DNA of 64,000 bases, taken from the NCBI RefSeq assembly GCF_020283565.1, contig NC_060060.1:43214001-43278000 (forward strand), given 5' to 3'. Position 1 is the stretch's first letter, and each line of letters begins with the position of its first letter. The translations under genes were made by a program, and so were the position numbers. Below are positions 24,826 through 34,768 of this stretch, one piece after another. The notes under the pieces are model-generated. The model was not told the origin of the DNA. It was given only the letters and a program-made list of their open reading frames with translations, and ran no database searches. The stretch is from Trifolium pratense. Taxonomy: Eukaryota; Streptophyta; Magnoliopsida; Fabales; Fabaceae.

Positions 24826-26000
24826 AGGGCCTTCCAACGCTGTATGCTATTACGTAGTTTCAGGGACCAGACGAAAAGAACACTTCAATACAGTAAGATT
24901 TGTAGTTTACACAAAAAGAACCACATCTATGTATTGTTATAATTTTGTATCATTATTATGTATTTTGCTTCTTTAGGGCCACCAGAAATCTTGACTTGAT
25001 GGTTAACCTATGAAACAGGAAGCTGAGTATGTTTCTTACATTGTACTGCAGCTAAAAACTAAGTACTCAAATCAAGAAACAGGCCAAAGCTGCTTCAAAT
25101 TAAAATTTTGAGCACACACTTCCACTAAAATCATAATAAACTTCTAAAGCTTCTTAGAAAATTACAGTAAAAAATTCAGCAAAGTCATGTTTTCTTTGAT
25201 CAATGAGTTGCCGCTGAATACTTTGCAGAAATATCTGCTAGTCAATAGCAGCATTGTGTTTCTGAATAGAGGCTGTAGCAGCCAAATAGTGGCCACTACA
25301 GTGAAGTTTTTTAAATCCCGAAAATGCCATCGTCACTATGAAGCACTGACATGGACACAACACACACACTGACAAAACACATCAACACCGGTAAAAATTT
25401 GAAAAAACTGAATTAATTGAATGGAATTACATCAGAAACATCGACCTATGATCTTTACCTTAGATCTTTTATATTATGTTAAAAAATCATTCATTTTAAA
25501 CTTAGTATACATGTCACATCTATTAAAACAAAGTAAAATGCCACTGCTATGAAAACAAAGAAGGAACTTATAAAGGATCTTCTGTATGTAAGATGAATTT
25601 GACTCCATTTAAGATATTCTTCCTGTCATTGCTGAGGTATTTGAAAATCTAAGCAATTCTGAATTTTTGATGATATGTAACCACTCAACCATGTTCACTA
25701 CACAGACAGCTTGTAAGTCATAAATAATTTGATATTTTGATATTCTTTATATATTACTATATTTGTAAATTTCAGCTTCCAGCAGAATCCCAGCAGCAAT
25801 TACTTCAACTGCCAGCTAACTTGGTTCGACAGTTAATATCTCGCGCTGCTGCGAGAACTATTAGGAGCCTGTTTTTGCAATATGGAAGTACAAAAGAAAC
25901 TGATTTTTTTTTTCCATCTCACTAAAGTGGTTGGAAAACATCATCAAGAACTTGTGACTTAAATTTGCAGCGCATACGCTACATTTAATTTATGTGTAAG
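24826..26000 (+). pseudogene. Broken duplicate of the ABC1 kinase 3' end
   Basis: A string of blocks collinear with the parent gene: 24826-24895 matches 17654-17720 (end of exon 19 and donor), 24976-25070 matches about 17786-17880, 25100-25240 matches 17962-18090, 25530-25575 matches 18316-18360, 25600-25640 matches 18790-18838, and 25775-26000 matches 18938-19160 including the last exon ([20 protein letters not shown]). Introns are retained, so this is a DNA-level duplication, not a processed copy. The parental stop is lost (CTGTTTTTGCAA), several blocks are deleted or frameshifted, and no upstream kinase exons are present. It lies directly downstream of the TNL gene. Confidence 0.85.
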
Positions 26001-26119
26001 TATTTGTACATTTGCATTTTCAGTTGGATTTCATGTAGAAAAGTAAAATACTAAAAAGTATTCCTAATATCTACCGAAATGATACATGCATTTTGTACTT
26101 GTAGAATACTTCACCAATC

Positions 26120-26450
26120 TATTTCCTATAGGATAGTTTCTCCATGCCTCCAAAATTTGTCAAAATGTTCGATTTGTCCAGATTGTGTAATCAGGACACA
26201 TTGAGTGTTTTGAAAAATATTAAGAGCTGAATGGCAAATAGATATATAAAAATACGAGAGAAACAACAAAGTACAAGATCGTACAACCGACACTAAAACG
26301 AAATACAAATCAACCGAATAAACAGCAACCACAAGACAAGCAGAGATGAAGAACCACAAGCTGAGGGAAACCCAGAAAGCAGCCAACTTCATGCCGAAAA
26401 CACATATCACAAAGCACTATCGGCCCCAACAACACACTTTGCAGTATCCT
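26120..26450 (-). repeat. Possible LINE 3'-end debris
   Basis: Non-coding stretch whose minus strand (ending TATATCTATTTGCCATTCAG) resembles in composition the 3' portion of the insertion at 59828-60503. The minus-strand open frame here has no domain and is probably accidental. Low certainty. Confidence 0.25.
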
Positions 26451-26791
26451 TTAGTGAAGCTGCACAATATTTCACCCTTATTAGATTTAAGTATTAACCA
26501 CTTTAGATATAAAGTTGAAAATATAAATTTTTTAAAAAGTTGAAACATGGAGCACATGATTAGCTAAAACATTTTCATATCAGAGAGATAACTTTTCAAC
26601 ATAAATAGCTTACATTGTCATGAATGTACAAAAACACATGATTATATATAATTAATTTAAAATGTTACTTGTATCTGAATGCTCAAAAAGACATTATGTA
26701 AGAAACTGTACAGACCTAAATAAAATATATGCATAAAAATATATTTATGATGACTATTTGATGTTAAAAATATCGAAGTATTTATTACCGG

Positions 26792-29700
26792 TTAATCTTT
26801 GAACGACCTTCGGCATTTCATGTAAACGTTATCTACTAAATTGTTCATGAACTTGAAATAAGCATGTCGCCAAGAACGCTTGATTAGGATTGAGCCAAAT
26901 ACTCCCCAGAAGCCAATAATAAATCCGAATGTCAGACTTATGTAAAATCCACGACTGAGAAGCAAATCTTCGTCGTCTTGAATTTTAACTTTTGGTTCAT
27001 GTGGTGAGTACCCTTCAATACACAATTTTACAAGTGGTGGCCCGCAAAGATCAAGGTTATCTTCGTAACTCGAAGCATTGAAACTTTGTAGTTGTGTACT
27101 CGTTGGAATTTCCCCAGATAATTGGTTATGTGACAAATCTAACACACCAAGTCGATCAATTTGAGAAAGACTAGAAGGAATTGAACCAAGCAACTTATTT
27201 CGTGACAAATCAAGAAAGTCAAGTGATGTTAGCTTTCCAACATTTGAAGGAATTTTCCCTATCAAGTTGTTTCTTGATAAATTCAATGAGACCAATTGAA
27301 TCAAATTTGCTATTTCAGGTGGAATCTCTTCTGAAAAGCAGTTGCTTGAGAGATCTATGCTTTTTAGAAGCTCCAATTCAATGCTTTTGAACACTTGTTC
27401 TACACCTTTCCATGTCAATAATGCATTCAAATCAAAACCAATAGCTCCATATCTAATATCATACTTATCTTTGGGTAAACCTTGTGATTGAGTCATTGAA
27501 GTGAAATTTTTAATGCATTTGGGAATCCGTCCAGATAAATTGTTCATTGAGAGATCAAGGAGTTGAATGTTTTGTAGATAGCAAAGTTCGAATGGTAAAC
27601 TTCCAAAGAAGTTATTCCTTTGTAAGCTCAAAGCTTGCAATTCTTTTAATTTGCTTCCAATCCAATAAGGGATTAGTCCTTCTAATCTATTGTCTCTCAT
27701 ATCAAGCATTATTAACTTTGTACAGTTCATTAGGGAGAGAGGGATCTCCTCTGTTAAGTTGTTGTTCCTCAACAGTAATGCTTGCAATTTTACGAGCGAT
27801 CCCATTGAAGTAGGAATTTTCCCTGAAAATTTGTTGTGGCTCAAATCTACATAAACTAATATCTCAAAATTGCTCCAACAATCTGGCATTCTTCCAAATA
27901 ATTGATTATTCGAAAGGTCAAGTTGGCCTAATGTTATATCTATACCATTTGCACATAGGAATGGACGAGAATCAGAGAATTTATTTTTGGACAAATCAAT
28001 AGCTATGGCACCTCTGAGAAATGGTGGAATGGAGCCTTCAAATTCATTTGATGAAAGATGTAAAAAAGCACACTTATTTTTTATGTGAAGATTTGGAATT
28101 AATCCTATGAGATTATTGTATGAAATGTTGATTCTATTGCACTCTTGTGATGATAGTGTAGCCCAAAACCACTCTGGAACATTATCTGAAATTCCGGCAT
28201 TAGAAATGTCCAGAACCTGAAAGTTTTTTTGTGTTTTAATCCATTTAGGAAATGTAGGACCAAGTTTGCAGGAACTCAATACTATATTGCGCAGTTGAAA
28301 AGGTGGTACCCAGTTTTTAGTAAATATCAGTGTTAGTGAATTATCAAACAAGTATAAATCCTTTAACATTGACATACCAGAAAAATGGAAGTCAGAGATG
28401 ACGCCTTTCAAAGAGTTCTTATACATCAATAGTTTCCTCAGATTAGGTGGAAATCGAATATCTTCTAATATCTCTCCGTTTAGACTATTTTTAGAAATAT
28501 CCAATATATCTAAAACTGAGAATACTGAGAGATCAGGTATAGTGCCATTGATTTCATTCTTGCTTAGATCTAATACTTGGAGTGAGTATCTAGCACATCT
28601 AGACAAGTGATGAATTATGATTTGAAACTCCTCACTAAAATTGTTGCTAGACATGTGCAATGATTTCAACTTACATGCATTCAACCAAAATGATTTTGGA
28701 ATTCTCCCTTCTAAAGAGTTTGATGCAATTGATAAATGTTCCAACTGAAATGGCAAGCTACTACCTCTAGGAATCTTCCCACTAAGTTGATTAACAGAAA
28801 GATCCAATGTATTCAATGTTGTGAATATAGAAAGGTCGGGTATAGTTCCGGTGATTCCATTAAAACTGAGGTCTAACAATTCAAGTGAGTTTCTCACACA
28901 ACCATTTGAAAAATAATGAAGAATTGATTGAAGGTTTTCGGTGAAATTGTTTACCCTTAACTCTAAAGAACGCAAAGTGCATATATTCAATCTATTTTTT
29001 GATGGAGGAGTCTCCAAGAGGTTGCCAGAAAGGTCAAGCTTGACAAGATTGGAACTTATGTTTGACAGCCACTGGAATACCGCGAACGATATAAAGTTGT
29101 TCCTAGAGAGGTCAAGGATAGAAAGAGAAGTAGAAAAGTTGAATTTGTTAGGGCTCATTGAAAGGATAAAACTATCATCAAGGCCACAATTTTTCAAACC
29201 TAGTTCTCTCAGTTTTGGTAGTTTACCAACCATTTGCAACCAACTATTAAACCTAGTAAGATTAGATATCGACAACATGTAAAGATGGGTTAAACAAGTT
29301 AGATTGGACAACCACTGACCTCCACTTTGATCTCTGTGATCACTTGTTAGAGCACTATCACCATAACCTCCAAGATAAAGCTCTTGTAGGTTCATAAGCT
29401 TTCCAAGTTGAGATGGTATTTTTCCTTTTAAATAATTCTCAAGGAGATCAAGAATTTGCAAGTTGGATAAATTTCCAAGTTGCGATGGAATGCTTCCTTC
29501 CAAATGATTGTTGTTGAGATCAAGAAATTGCAAGTTCGAGAGATTTCCAAGTTGAGATGGAATGCTTCCTTCCAAAAGATTGTATTTGAGATCAAGAAAT
29601 TGCAAGTTGGAGAGATCTCCAAGTTGATGAGGAATCAAACCATCAAGATTATTATAGGAAAGATTCAAGTATTTCAAATTAGAAAGAGACTCAAATTGAA

Positions 29701-30178
29701 TAGGAATTTGTCCCCCAAAATAACAATTAGAAAGATCAAGGTATCTTAAGTTTTTTAAAGATCCTAAGAAACTTGGGATATTACTTCCGTCAAAATAATT
29801 TCCACTGAGGTTTAAATATTTTAACTGTTGTAAGTCCATCAGTGATTCATGGATGCCACCTTTGATATAAAATGTATTGTCGTCGTCATCATCGTCATCA
29901 TTAGAATTACCGTGAAGGTCGAGCATAAGTACATGACCAGTGAGGTTGCTGCAACCAATTCCCTTCCACTGGCAGCAATCTGCCGTCTTCCAAGATGAAA
30001 ACATGCCAAAGTCATCAGAAAGGCCAGCCTTGAATTGAAGGAGTGCTTGCCTCTCACTTTGTATGCACCTAACAGCCTCTTTTGAACAAACAATTGTCTG
30101 CAACATCAAACACATGAGAAATATGGTGTGAATCAATTTCAAACAAAATGGATTCATGATTGACATTGTGGTCATCAC
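26792..30178 (-). CDS. LRR receptor-like protein (RLP), EIX2/Cf type
   Basis: Single uninterrupted frame of 1128 aa. Signal peptide about 1-32 (hydrophobic LIHTIFLMCLMLQTIVC), LRR N-cap with paired cysteines (CIQSERQALLQFK ... DCCQWKGIGC, 38-76), about 30 extracellular LRRs of the LxxLxLSxNxLxGxIP type with many N-glycosylation sequons, a non-LRR island ending LLTWKG, four terminal LRRs, C-cap (NLDLCGPPL), acidic juxtamembrane segment (KVKIQDDEDL), one transmembrane helix (about 1077-1099) and a 29-residue basic tail without kinase. Such RLPs sense extracellular microbial or developmental ligands at the plasma membrane and need partner kinases (SOBIR1/BAK1) to signal. An Asp run (94-100) interrupts the first LRR cap region. 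It is convergent with the TNL gene and apparently intact. Confidence 0.93.
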   Translation of the reverse strand: MMTTMSIMNPFCLKLIHTIFLMCLMLQTIVCSKEAVRCIQSERQALLQFKAGLSDDFGMFSSWKTADCCQWKGIGCSNLTGHVLMLDLHGNSNDDDDDDDNTFYIKGGIHESLMDLQQLKYLNLSGNYFDGSNIPSFLGSLKNLRYLDLSNCYFGGQIPIQFESLSNLKYLNLSYNNLDGLIPHQLGDLSNLQFLDLKYNLLEGSIPSQLGNLSNLQFLDLNNNHLEGSIPSQLGNLSNLQILDLLENYLKGKIPSQLGKLMNLQELYLGGYGDSALTSDHRDQSGGQWLSNLTCLTHLYMLSISNLTRFNSWLQMVGKLPKLRELGLKNCGLDDSFILSMSPNKFNFSTSLSILDLSRNNFISFAVFQWLSNISSNLVKLDLSGNLLETPPSKNRLNICTLRSLELRVNNFTENLQSILHYFSNGCVRNSLELLDLSFNGITGTIPDLSIFTTLNTLDLSVNQLSGKIPRGSSLPFQLEHLSIASNSLEGRIPKSFWLNACKLKSLHMSSNNFSEEFQIIIHHLSRCARYSLQVLDLSKNEINGTIPDLSVFSVLDILDISKNSLNGEILEDIRFPPNLRKLLMYKNSLKGVISDFHFSGMSMLKDLYLFDNSLTLIFTKNWVPPFQLRNIVLSSCKLGPTFPKWIKTQKNFQVLDISNAGISDNVPEWFWATLSSQECNRINISYNNLIGLIPNLHIKNKCAFLHLSSNEFEGSIPPFLRGAIAIDLSKNKFSDSRPFLCANGIDITLGQLDLSNNQLFGRMPDCWSNFEILVYVDLSHNKFSGKIPTSMGSLVKLQALLLRNNNLTEEIPLSLMNCTKLIMLDMRDNRLEGLIPYWIGSKLKELQALSLQRNNFFGSLPFELCYLQNIQLLDLSMNNLSGRIPKCIKNFTSMTQSQGLPKDKYDIRYGAIGFDLNALLTWKGVEQVFKSIELELLKSIDLSSNCFSEEIPPEIANLIQLVSLNLSRNNLIGKIPSNVGKLTSLDFLDLSRNKLLGSIPSSLSQIDRLGVLDLSHNQLSGEIPTSTQLQSFNASSYEDNLDLCGPPLVKLCIEGYSPHEPKVKIQDDEDLLLSRGFYISLTFGFIIGFWGVFGSILIKRSWRHAYFKFMNNLVDNVYMKCRRSFKD

Positions 30179-31348
30179 AAGTTATGTATCAAGAGATTTG
30201 TATATAATTTGATTGATTGTTGTGTGTATTTACAATAACATTAACCGAATTTATAATATGTTTTAGTTAAGAACAATTGGAAGAAAAGGAAAAGAGTCTT
30301 TCACAATATTCTAAAATATTCTAAAACAAAACAGAGACATGGAAACTTCTTAGTCAATATTCTAAAATATTCTTTTGTCCCCTTGAGCTTAGCTAAGCTA
30401 GAAGAGACTCATGTCGTCTCATCTAAGCCGTCTCATCTAAGCGCTCTTTGATTTCTCTCTCCCGATGTAGTATTCATAATATAAAAAAAAAATATTATAA
30501 TGATTGATTATTTTTGAATAAATTCATTAGATTTTTTATAATGTCTATCAAATTAATTTATTCTTCAAGATAATTTTTTATTGATTTAGATTTCTTTTCT
30601 CACCAACTTATTATTACACCCTTAGTTACGGTATCACAGAAAAAAAAGGATCCAGACTTAAAAGACTACACGATGACTTAACAAGTCTTTTAAAAACCAA
30701 AAGGACCGACTTAGAAAAGTCTTTAGTCAACTATTTAGTATTTACCACATTTTTCGTTCTTGCTTTTGTTTTGTTATCTAATATGGACTATTAATGAATA
30801 ACATTATAACGAATATGAATTTTACAAAATTCACCATTGGATTGAAAGTTTATATCATATAAATCATTCATAGAAAAATTTAGAAAAATTAAAAATTATT
30901 TGATATGTTATTGAGACCCATCAAGATTAACGATTTATTAAATACTGGTTGGTTTTACAGCTATGAAAGAAGGACCATCAGATGCATGAATGTAATAAAC
31001 ATCATCGGGATTTTGTGAAGGATCAATACACGACGACTTGGATGCATTAATCCTGCTGGTGTTGGAACTGCCATGAGCCGTAACGAATAAAAGAAGGAGC
31101 GATGCGCAACAGAGTTTAGAAGAACTTTAATACCATCAAGAAGGGAAAACGAGAGAAAATAGAGATAGCATAAAGCTTTTTTTTTTTAACCTAACTATCA
31201 TAACAAAGTTCTAAAGGGCTATGATTACCTACATGATGTACACAATAAGAATCAAACAGCCGTATACAAGAAGGATCACAAATTACTTGTTGAAGATGTT
31301 ACTTGTGAAGCAAGCTACAGATTTAACATTAAGCTGGATTAAAAAATA
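30179..31348. other. Intergenic upstream of the RLP, no gene
   Basis: Presumptive RLP promoter (minus strand) then AT-rich spacer. At 30370-30455 the minus strand resembles the head of the SINE found at 51517-51702 (shared words CTAAGCTAGAAGAGA and TCTCATCTAAG on the + strand), suggesting a truncated relative. No coding region. Confidence 0.4.
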
Positions 31349-31352
31349 TATA

Positions 31353-31459
31353 CTCTCCTTAATTATAAGCAAATTTTCATTTTTTAATTCATTGAATAAC
31401 TAATGTATTTGACCATAAATAAAAAGTAAAAATTTTCTTATAAGTAAGGTCGAAGGGAG
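31353..31459. mobile_element. Stowaway-like MITE
   Basis: Short element with ends CTCTCCTTAATTATAAGCAA and, inverted from the right, CTCCCTTCGACCTTACTTAT, both continuing into AAATTTT. The left side is preceded by TA; the right flank is not a perfect TA. Resembles Tc1/mariner-derived Stowaway MITEs, decayed. Confidence 0.5.
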
Positions 31460-31639
31460 TCAATATAATTAATTAAGGGATAATATCATTTGTTATTGTC
31501 CAGAGTGTATAGTATGTTATGGGAATTAGTGAAAAGAAACATGTTGCAAGTCATTTTAGTGGTCCGAGTTGGACCAAAAGTGTAACACCCTCAAATTTTA
31601 TTTTTCATTAATTATTATATAAAGCATTAAATATATTTT

Positions 31640-32066
31640 TGCTCCCTATAGTTTTTCAGAATTTCATATTGATCCCTGAAGATTTTTTCACACTTTTTAG
31701 TCTCCGAAGTTTTTTCTGTCAATATTTCTAGTACATACTTTTCATTCATCACATTTTTGAATGATTTTTTGTATGCATGTTTATAATATTATAAGAACAT
31801 CTACGATAAAAATTTCGAATTTTTTCATATAAGATGAATTATTTATGAATTTTTATGTGCCGAAAAAAACTAAAAAATTCATATTTATTTCTTTTTTTTT
31901 TTAAATTAAGCTTTTGTAACAAAGATTCATATATTGTATTAAATATGACCGAAAAAAATTTTAAAATTTCAAATGGTATGCACGAATTGAATGAAAAGTA
32001 GAGACTAATTAAAAACATTGACGAAAAATTCTTCAAAAACTAAAAAATATGAAAAAAATCTTCAGT
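31640..32066. mobile_element. Foldback element with long diverged TIRs
   Basis: Left arm words CCCTGAAGATTTTTTCA, TTTTTAGTCTCCGAAG, TCTGTCAATATTTCTAG and ACTTTTCATTCAT recur inverted on the right (from 32066 backward: CTGAAGATTTTTTTCATA, TTTTTAGTTTTTGAAG, GTCAATGTTTTTAATTAG, CTACTTTTCATTCA). Arms are roughly 120 bp. A second relative lies at about 51080-51780. Non-coding. Confidence 0.6.
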
Positions 32067-32405
32067 TAAAAAAAATAAAAAAACTTTCTCTAGAATCATC
32101 CAAGGTGCCTTGTGTTTTCAATTGAGGGAGATATAAAAAATAAAAATAAAAAACGGAAAAAGGGAGAAAGAGAGGTTTCACGTGAAGGGCTGTAAAAACT
32201 AAAAAGGGCCTAAGGGGTAGAGGAAATGGCTTATTCATTCTTTGAGGAAGGTTCACGAGAGAGAAAGGTTTCCTCTCTATGCCCCTTTTCAGTCGACTTT
32301 CATCGATCTTCTCCGTCGACTCCGTTCATCTATGTGTTCCTCTACGTTGATTATGTTCATCTTTGTCTACACTCTCATTTCTGTGACGAAGCTTTCAATC
32401 AAGTT

Positions 32406-33390
32406 TATTACAAGAAAACAGCCATTTACCGACAAAAATTACTGGCGGTTTAGGCTCTCTGTACGTTTCTGGCAGCCTAAACCCCCAATAAGTATAAAAA
32501 ATCGCCAAAAACTAAAAAACTAATATTTAAAGGATTGTCGTCAAACTTACCTGCGGTCCTGGCCGCCAAAAACTTGCTTTTCTGTTAGTGGCGGTCCAGG
32601 CCGCCAGAAAACTAAAGGAACGAAACGAGTACTGGATGTCCTGGCCGTCTATAATTGTCTTTTCAGTTGGTGACGGTCCAGGCCGCCAAAAATTTGGCCA
32701 GATTTCAAAAAAAAAGTCGTTCGCGCTTTGGAAACTGCCCAGCAGTTACTGTCGGCCTTAGCCGCCACAAATGTGTTGGGAATTTAAAAAAAAATAGCAG
32801 TTGTTGTTGTCCTTGGGCTTTGTGGCGGCTTTAACCGCCACTAAGCTCCAAGACACAACTTTTGACCGTTGCCTTCTCCATCTATATATATATATATTTT
32901 CATTCACTTCACAACTCTCATTTCCACAATCCATTCTTATCTAAAATTTCTCCAACATCTCTCTAAATATTCTCCAACTCTTTATCATTTCATTCTTGTT
33001 CTTCTTCACTTTTGTAAGTATTTCTTTAATATTTATGCAAGTTTAAAAGTTTAATATATTTGATGTTTATATTAAGATAATAAATTGTGTTTATGCTAAT
33101 AGTTATTTTTAAAATTTTAATGCAGCAAGTCTTATTTTGTTTGGTGATTTGCACGTGAGAGTTTAATTTAGACACCACTCTTCCTCTCCATAAAGTAAGT
33201 TCAATTTTTTTTATTTGAACTTTATGAATTGTTTTTTAATATGTTATGTATATTTTTATTAATAGTTGTTTTTCTGTTTTTTATTTAGAGATTCGTGGAT
33301 GGTTCGTCGGTTGCCGTGGTTCGGAGCTTAGTCTAAATAACTCAAAGTCAGACACTACCCGGTACAACAAGTAAGTAATATTATTTATTT
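32406..33390. mobile_element. CACTA (En/Spm) transposon end with subterminal repeats
   Basis: Starts TATTACAAGAAAACAGCC, i.e. the CACTACAAGAAAA terminus with both early C's now T, followed by a 450-bp subterminal zone packed with GGCGG...CCGCC words (e.g. GGCGGTCCAGGCCGCC, CTGCGGTCCTGGCCGCC, TTGTGGCGGCTTTAACCGCC) in both orientations. After that come a TATA-like tract (32885-32895) and intron-like GTAAGT segments consistent with the untranslated start of a transposase gene. The element is cut short at 33390 by the long-TIR element; the opposite terminus was not found and no transposase frame remains. Confidence 0.65.
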
Positions 33391-33392
33391 GG

Positions 33393-34602
33393 CTTAATTA
33401 GTCTATTGGTCCCTTAAAGACATTTTATTTTAGGTTTCACAATAATTCCTTAAAGAAAAAAAAAATGTCCGAATTGGTCCCTTAAAGATAACCCGTTAGT
33501 CATTATGGTCCTTTCCGTCAATTTTGTCAAAAACCGTTAGTTTTGCAGAGGTCCACCATTACTAAGGGTGTACCACCAACATTCAATTCTGTTTTTCTTC
33601 CTTCATCTTCTTCCTTCATTTGTTCTTCATCTTTATCAACATTTTCATAAACTTCAACAACAAAATTTTCAACCCACCATTAGCAACCCACCATTAGCAA
33701 GGGTTAGACATCTTCAAAATTCTTCCGGATCTTCAAAGGCTTGCTATTGTTCCAGATAATCAAATTCTTGTTAAGTTCTTCTTAACAAAATTCTTTTTCC
33801 AAAACCTAATTATAGGAAATGAATTTTTCCAGATCTTCAAAAGCTTGCATTTGTATTGTTCCAGATCTCCAAAATCTAATTATAGGAAACAAGTTTTTTT
33901 TTGTCAAAGGAAACAAATTTTAATTATTATTTTTTACAAGGAAATTGAATTTAAATCCCAAAGATAGAAATTGGTCCCAAATCAAAATATGAGAGTTGCT
34001 TTGTTGTTACTGGGCGTATTCCTTGCCCATTTCCTGGAAGGATATGGTTAGAGCAAAGAGGATTTCAAAGGGCAATGTATTGGCAAATGAAGCTAGTGTT
34101 GTGTTGGATCTTTAAGAATTCCTCAATTATGTAAGCATTGGTTGAAGTTATGGCGAAGCAACAATTTAGGGATTTTTTAGAAGAATCTGATTTGTGATTT
34201 ATTTTTTTTACTTTTTTTTTTTTTTTTTTCTTCTGGGTTTTGATGTTTGAAGATATGAGATTATGTTAATGAAGATGACAAAGAAGGGGAGGGAAGAAGA
34301 TGAAGAACAATTAAATAATATTAAGTGTTGCTAATTCACAGTTAGATACAATGCACCTGAAGGATCCAATGGTGTTGTTTTTAATACAAACATCAAATGG
34401 TTAAAATTAAAAAAATTAATGAGGTCTATATATGGTGGACCATCTATAATATTGGTTCATCTTAAACATTTATGGTTAAAAAGTAATGGAAAAGATCATT
34501 ATGACTAACATGTGTATTTTTAAGGGATCAATCCAGATATTTTTTCTTTAAGGGATAATTATGAAACATAAAATATTTTAAGGGACCGATATACTAATTA
34601 AG
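33393..34602. mobile_element. 1.2-kb element with ~150-bp terminal inverted repeats
   Basis: Left end CTTAATTAGTCTATTGGTCC and the inverted right end CTTAATTAGTATATCGGTCC start a long diverged TIR in which CCCTTAAAG, TTTTATTTTAGGTTTCA/TTTTATGTTTCATAA and GTTAGTCAT blocks align in order to about 150 bp. The interior contains tandem-like CAAAACCTAATTATAGGAAA / CAAAATCTAATTATAGGAAA words and no transposase. Long TIRs suggest a non-autonomous MULE or foldback element. I could not see a clear target duplication. The right end is within about 170 bp of the p23 start codon. Confidence 0.65.
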
Positions 34603-34768
34603 AAAAAAAAAATTATCAAATAAAAGTAGTCCATTCCACTAAACAGAGAATCTTAAAACTATAGCCCTAAAGTACAAAAGTACAAAGACAACACGAAGCT
34701 ACTTTGCTTCACCTGAGAAAACCGAACAGATTCTACTCTCTCAACATTTTCTCCACACAATTTTAAAG

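Noticed and set aside
29428..29622. Repetitive short frames on both strands over the RLP
   Set aside because: They arise from the LRR periodicity of the real minus-strand gene.
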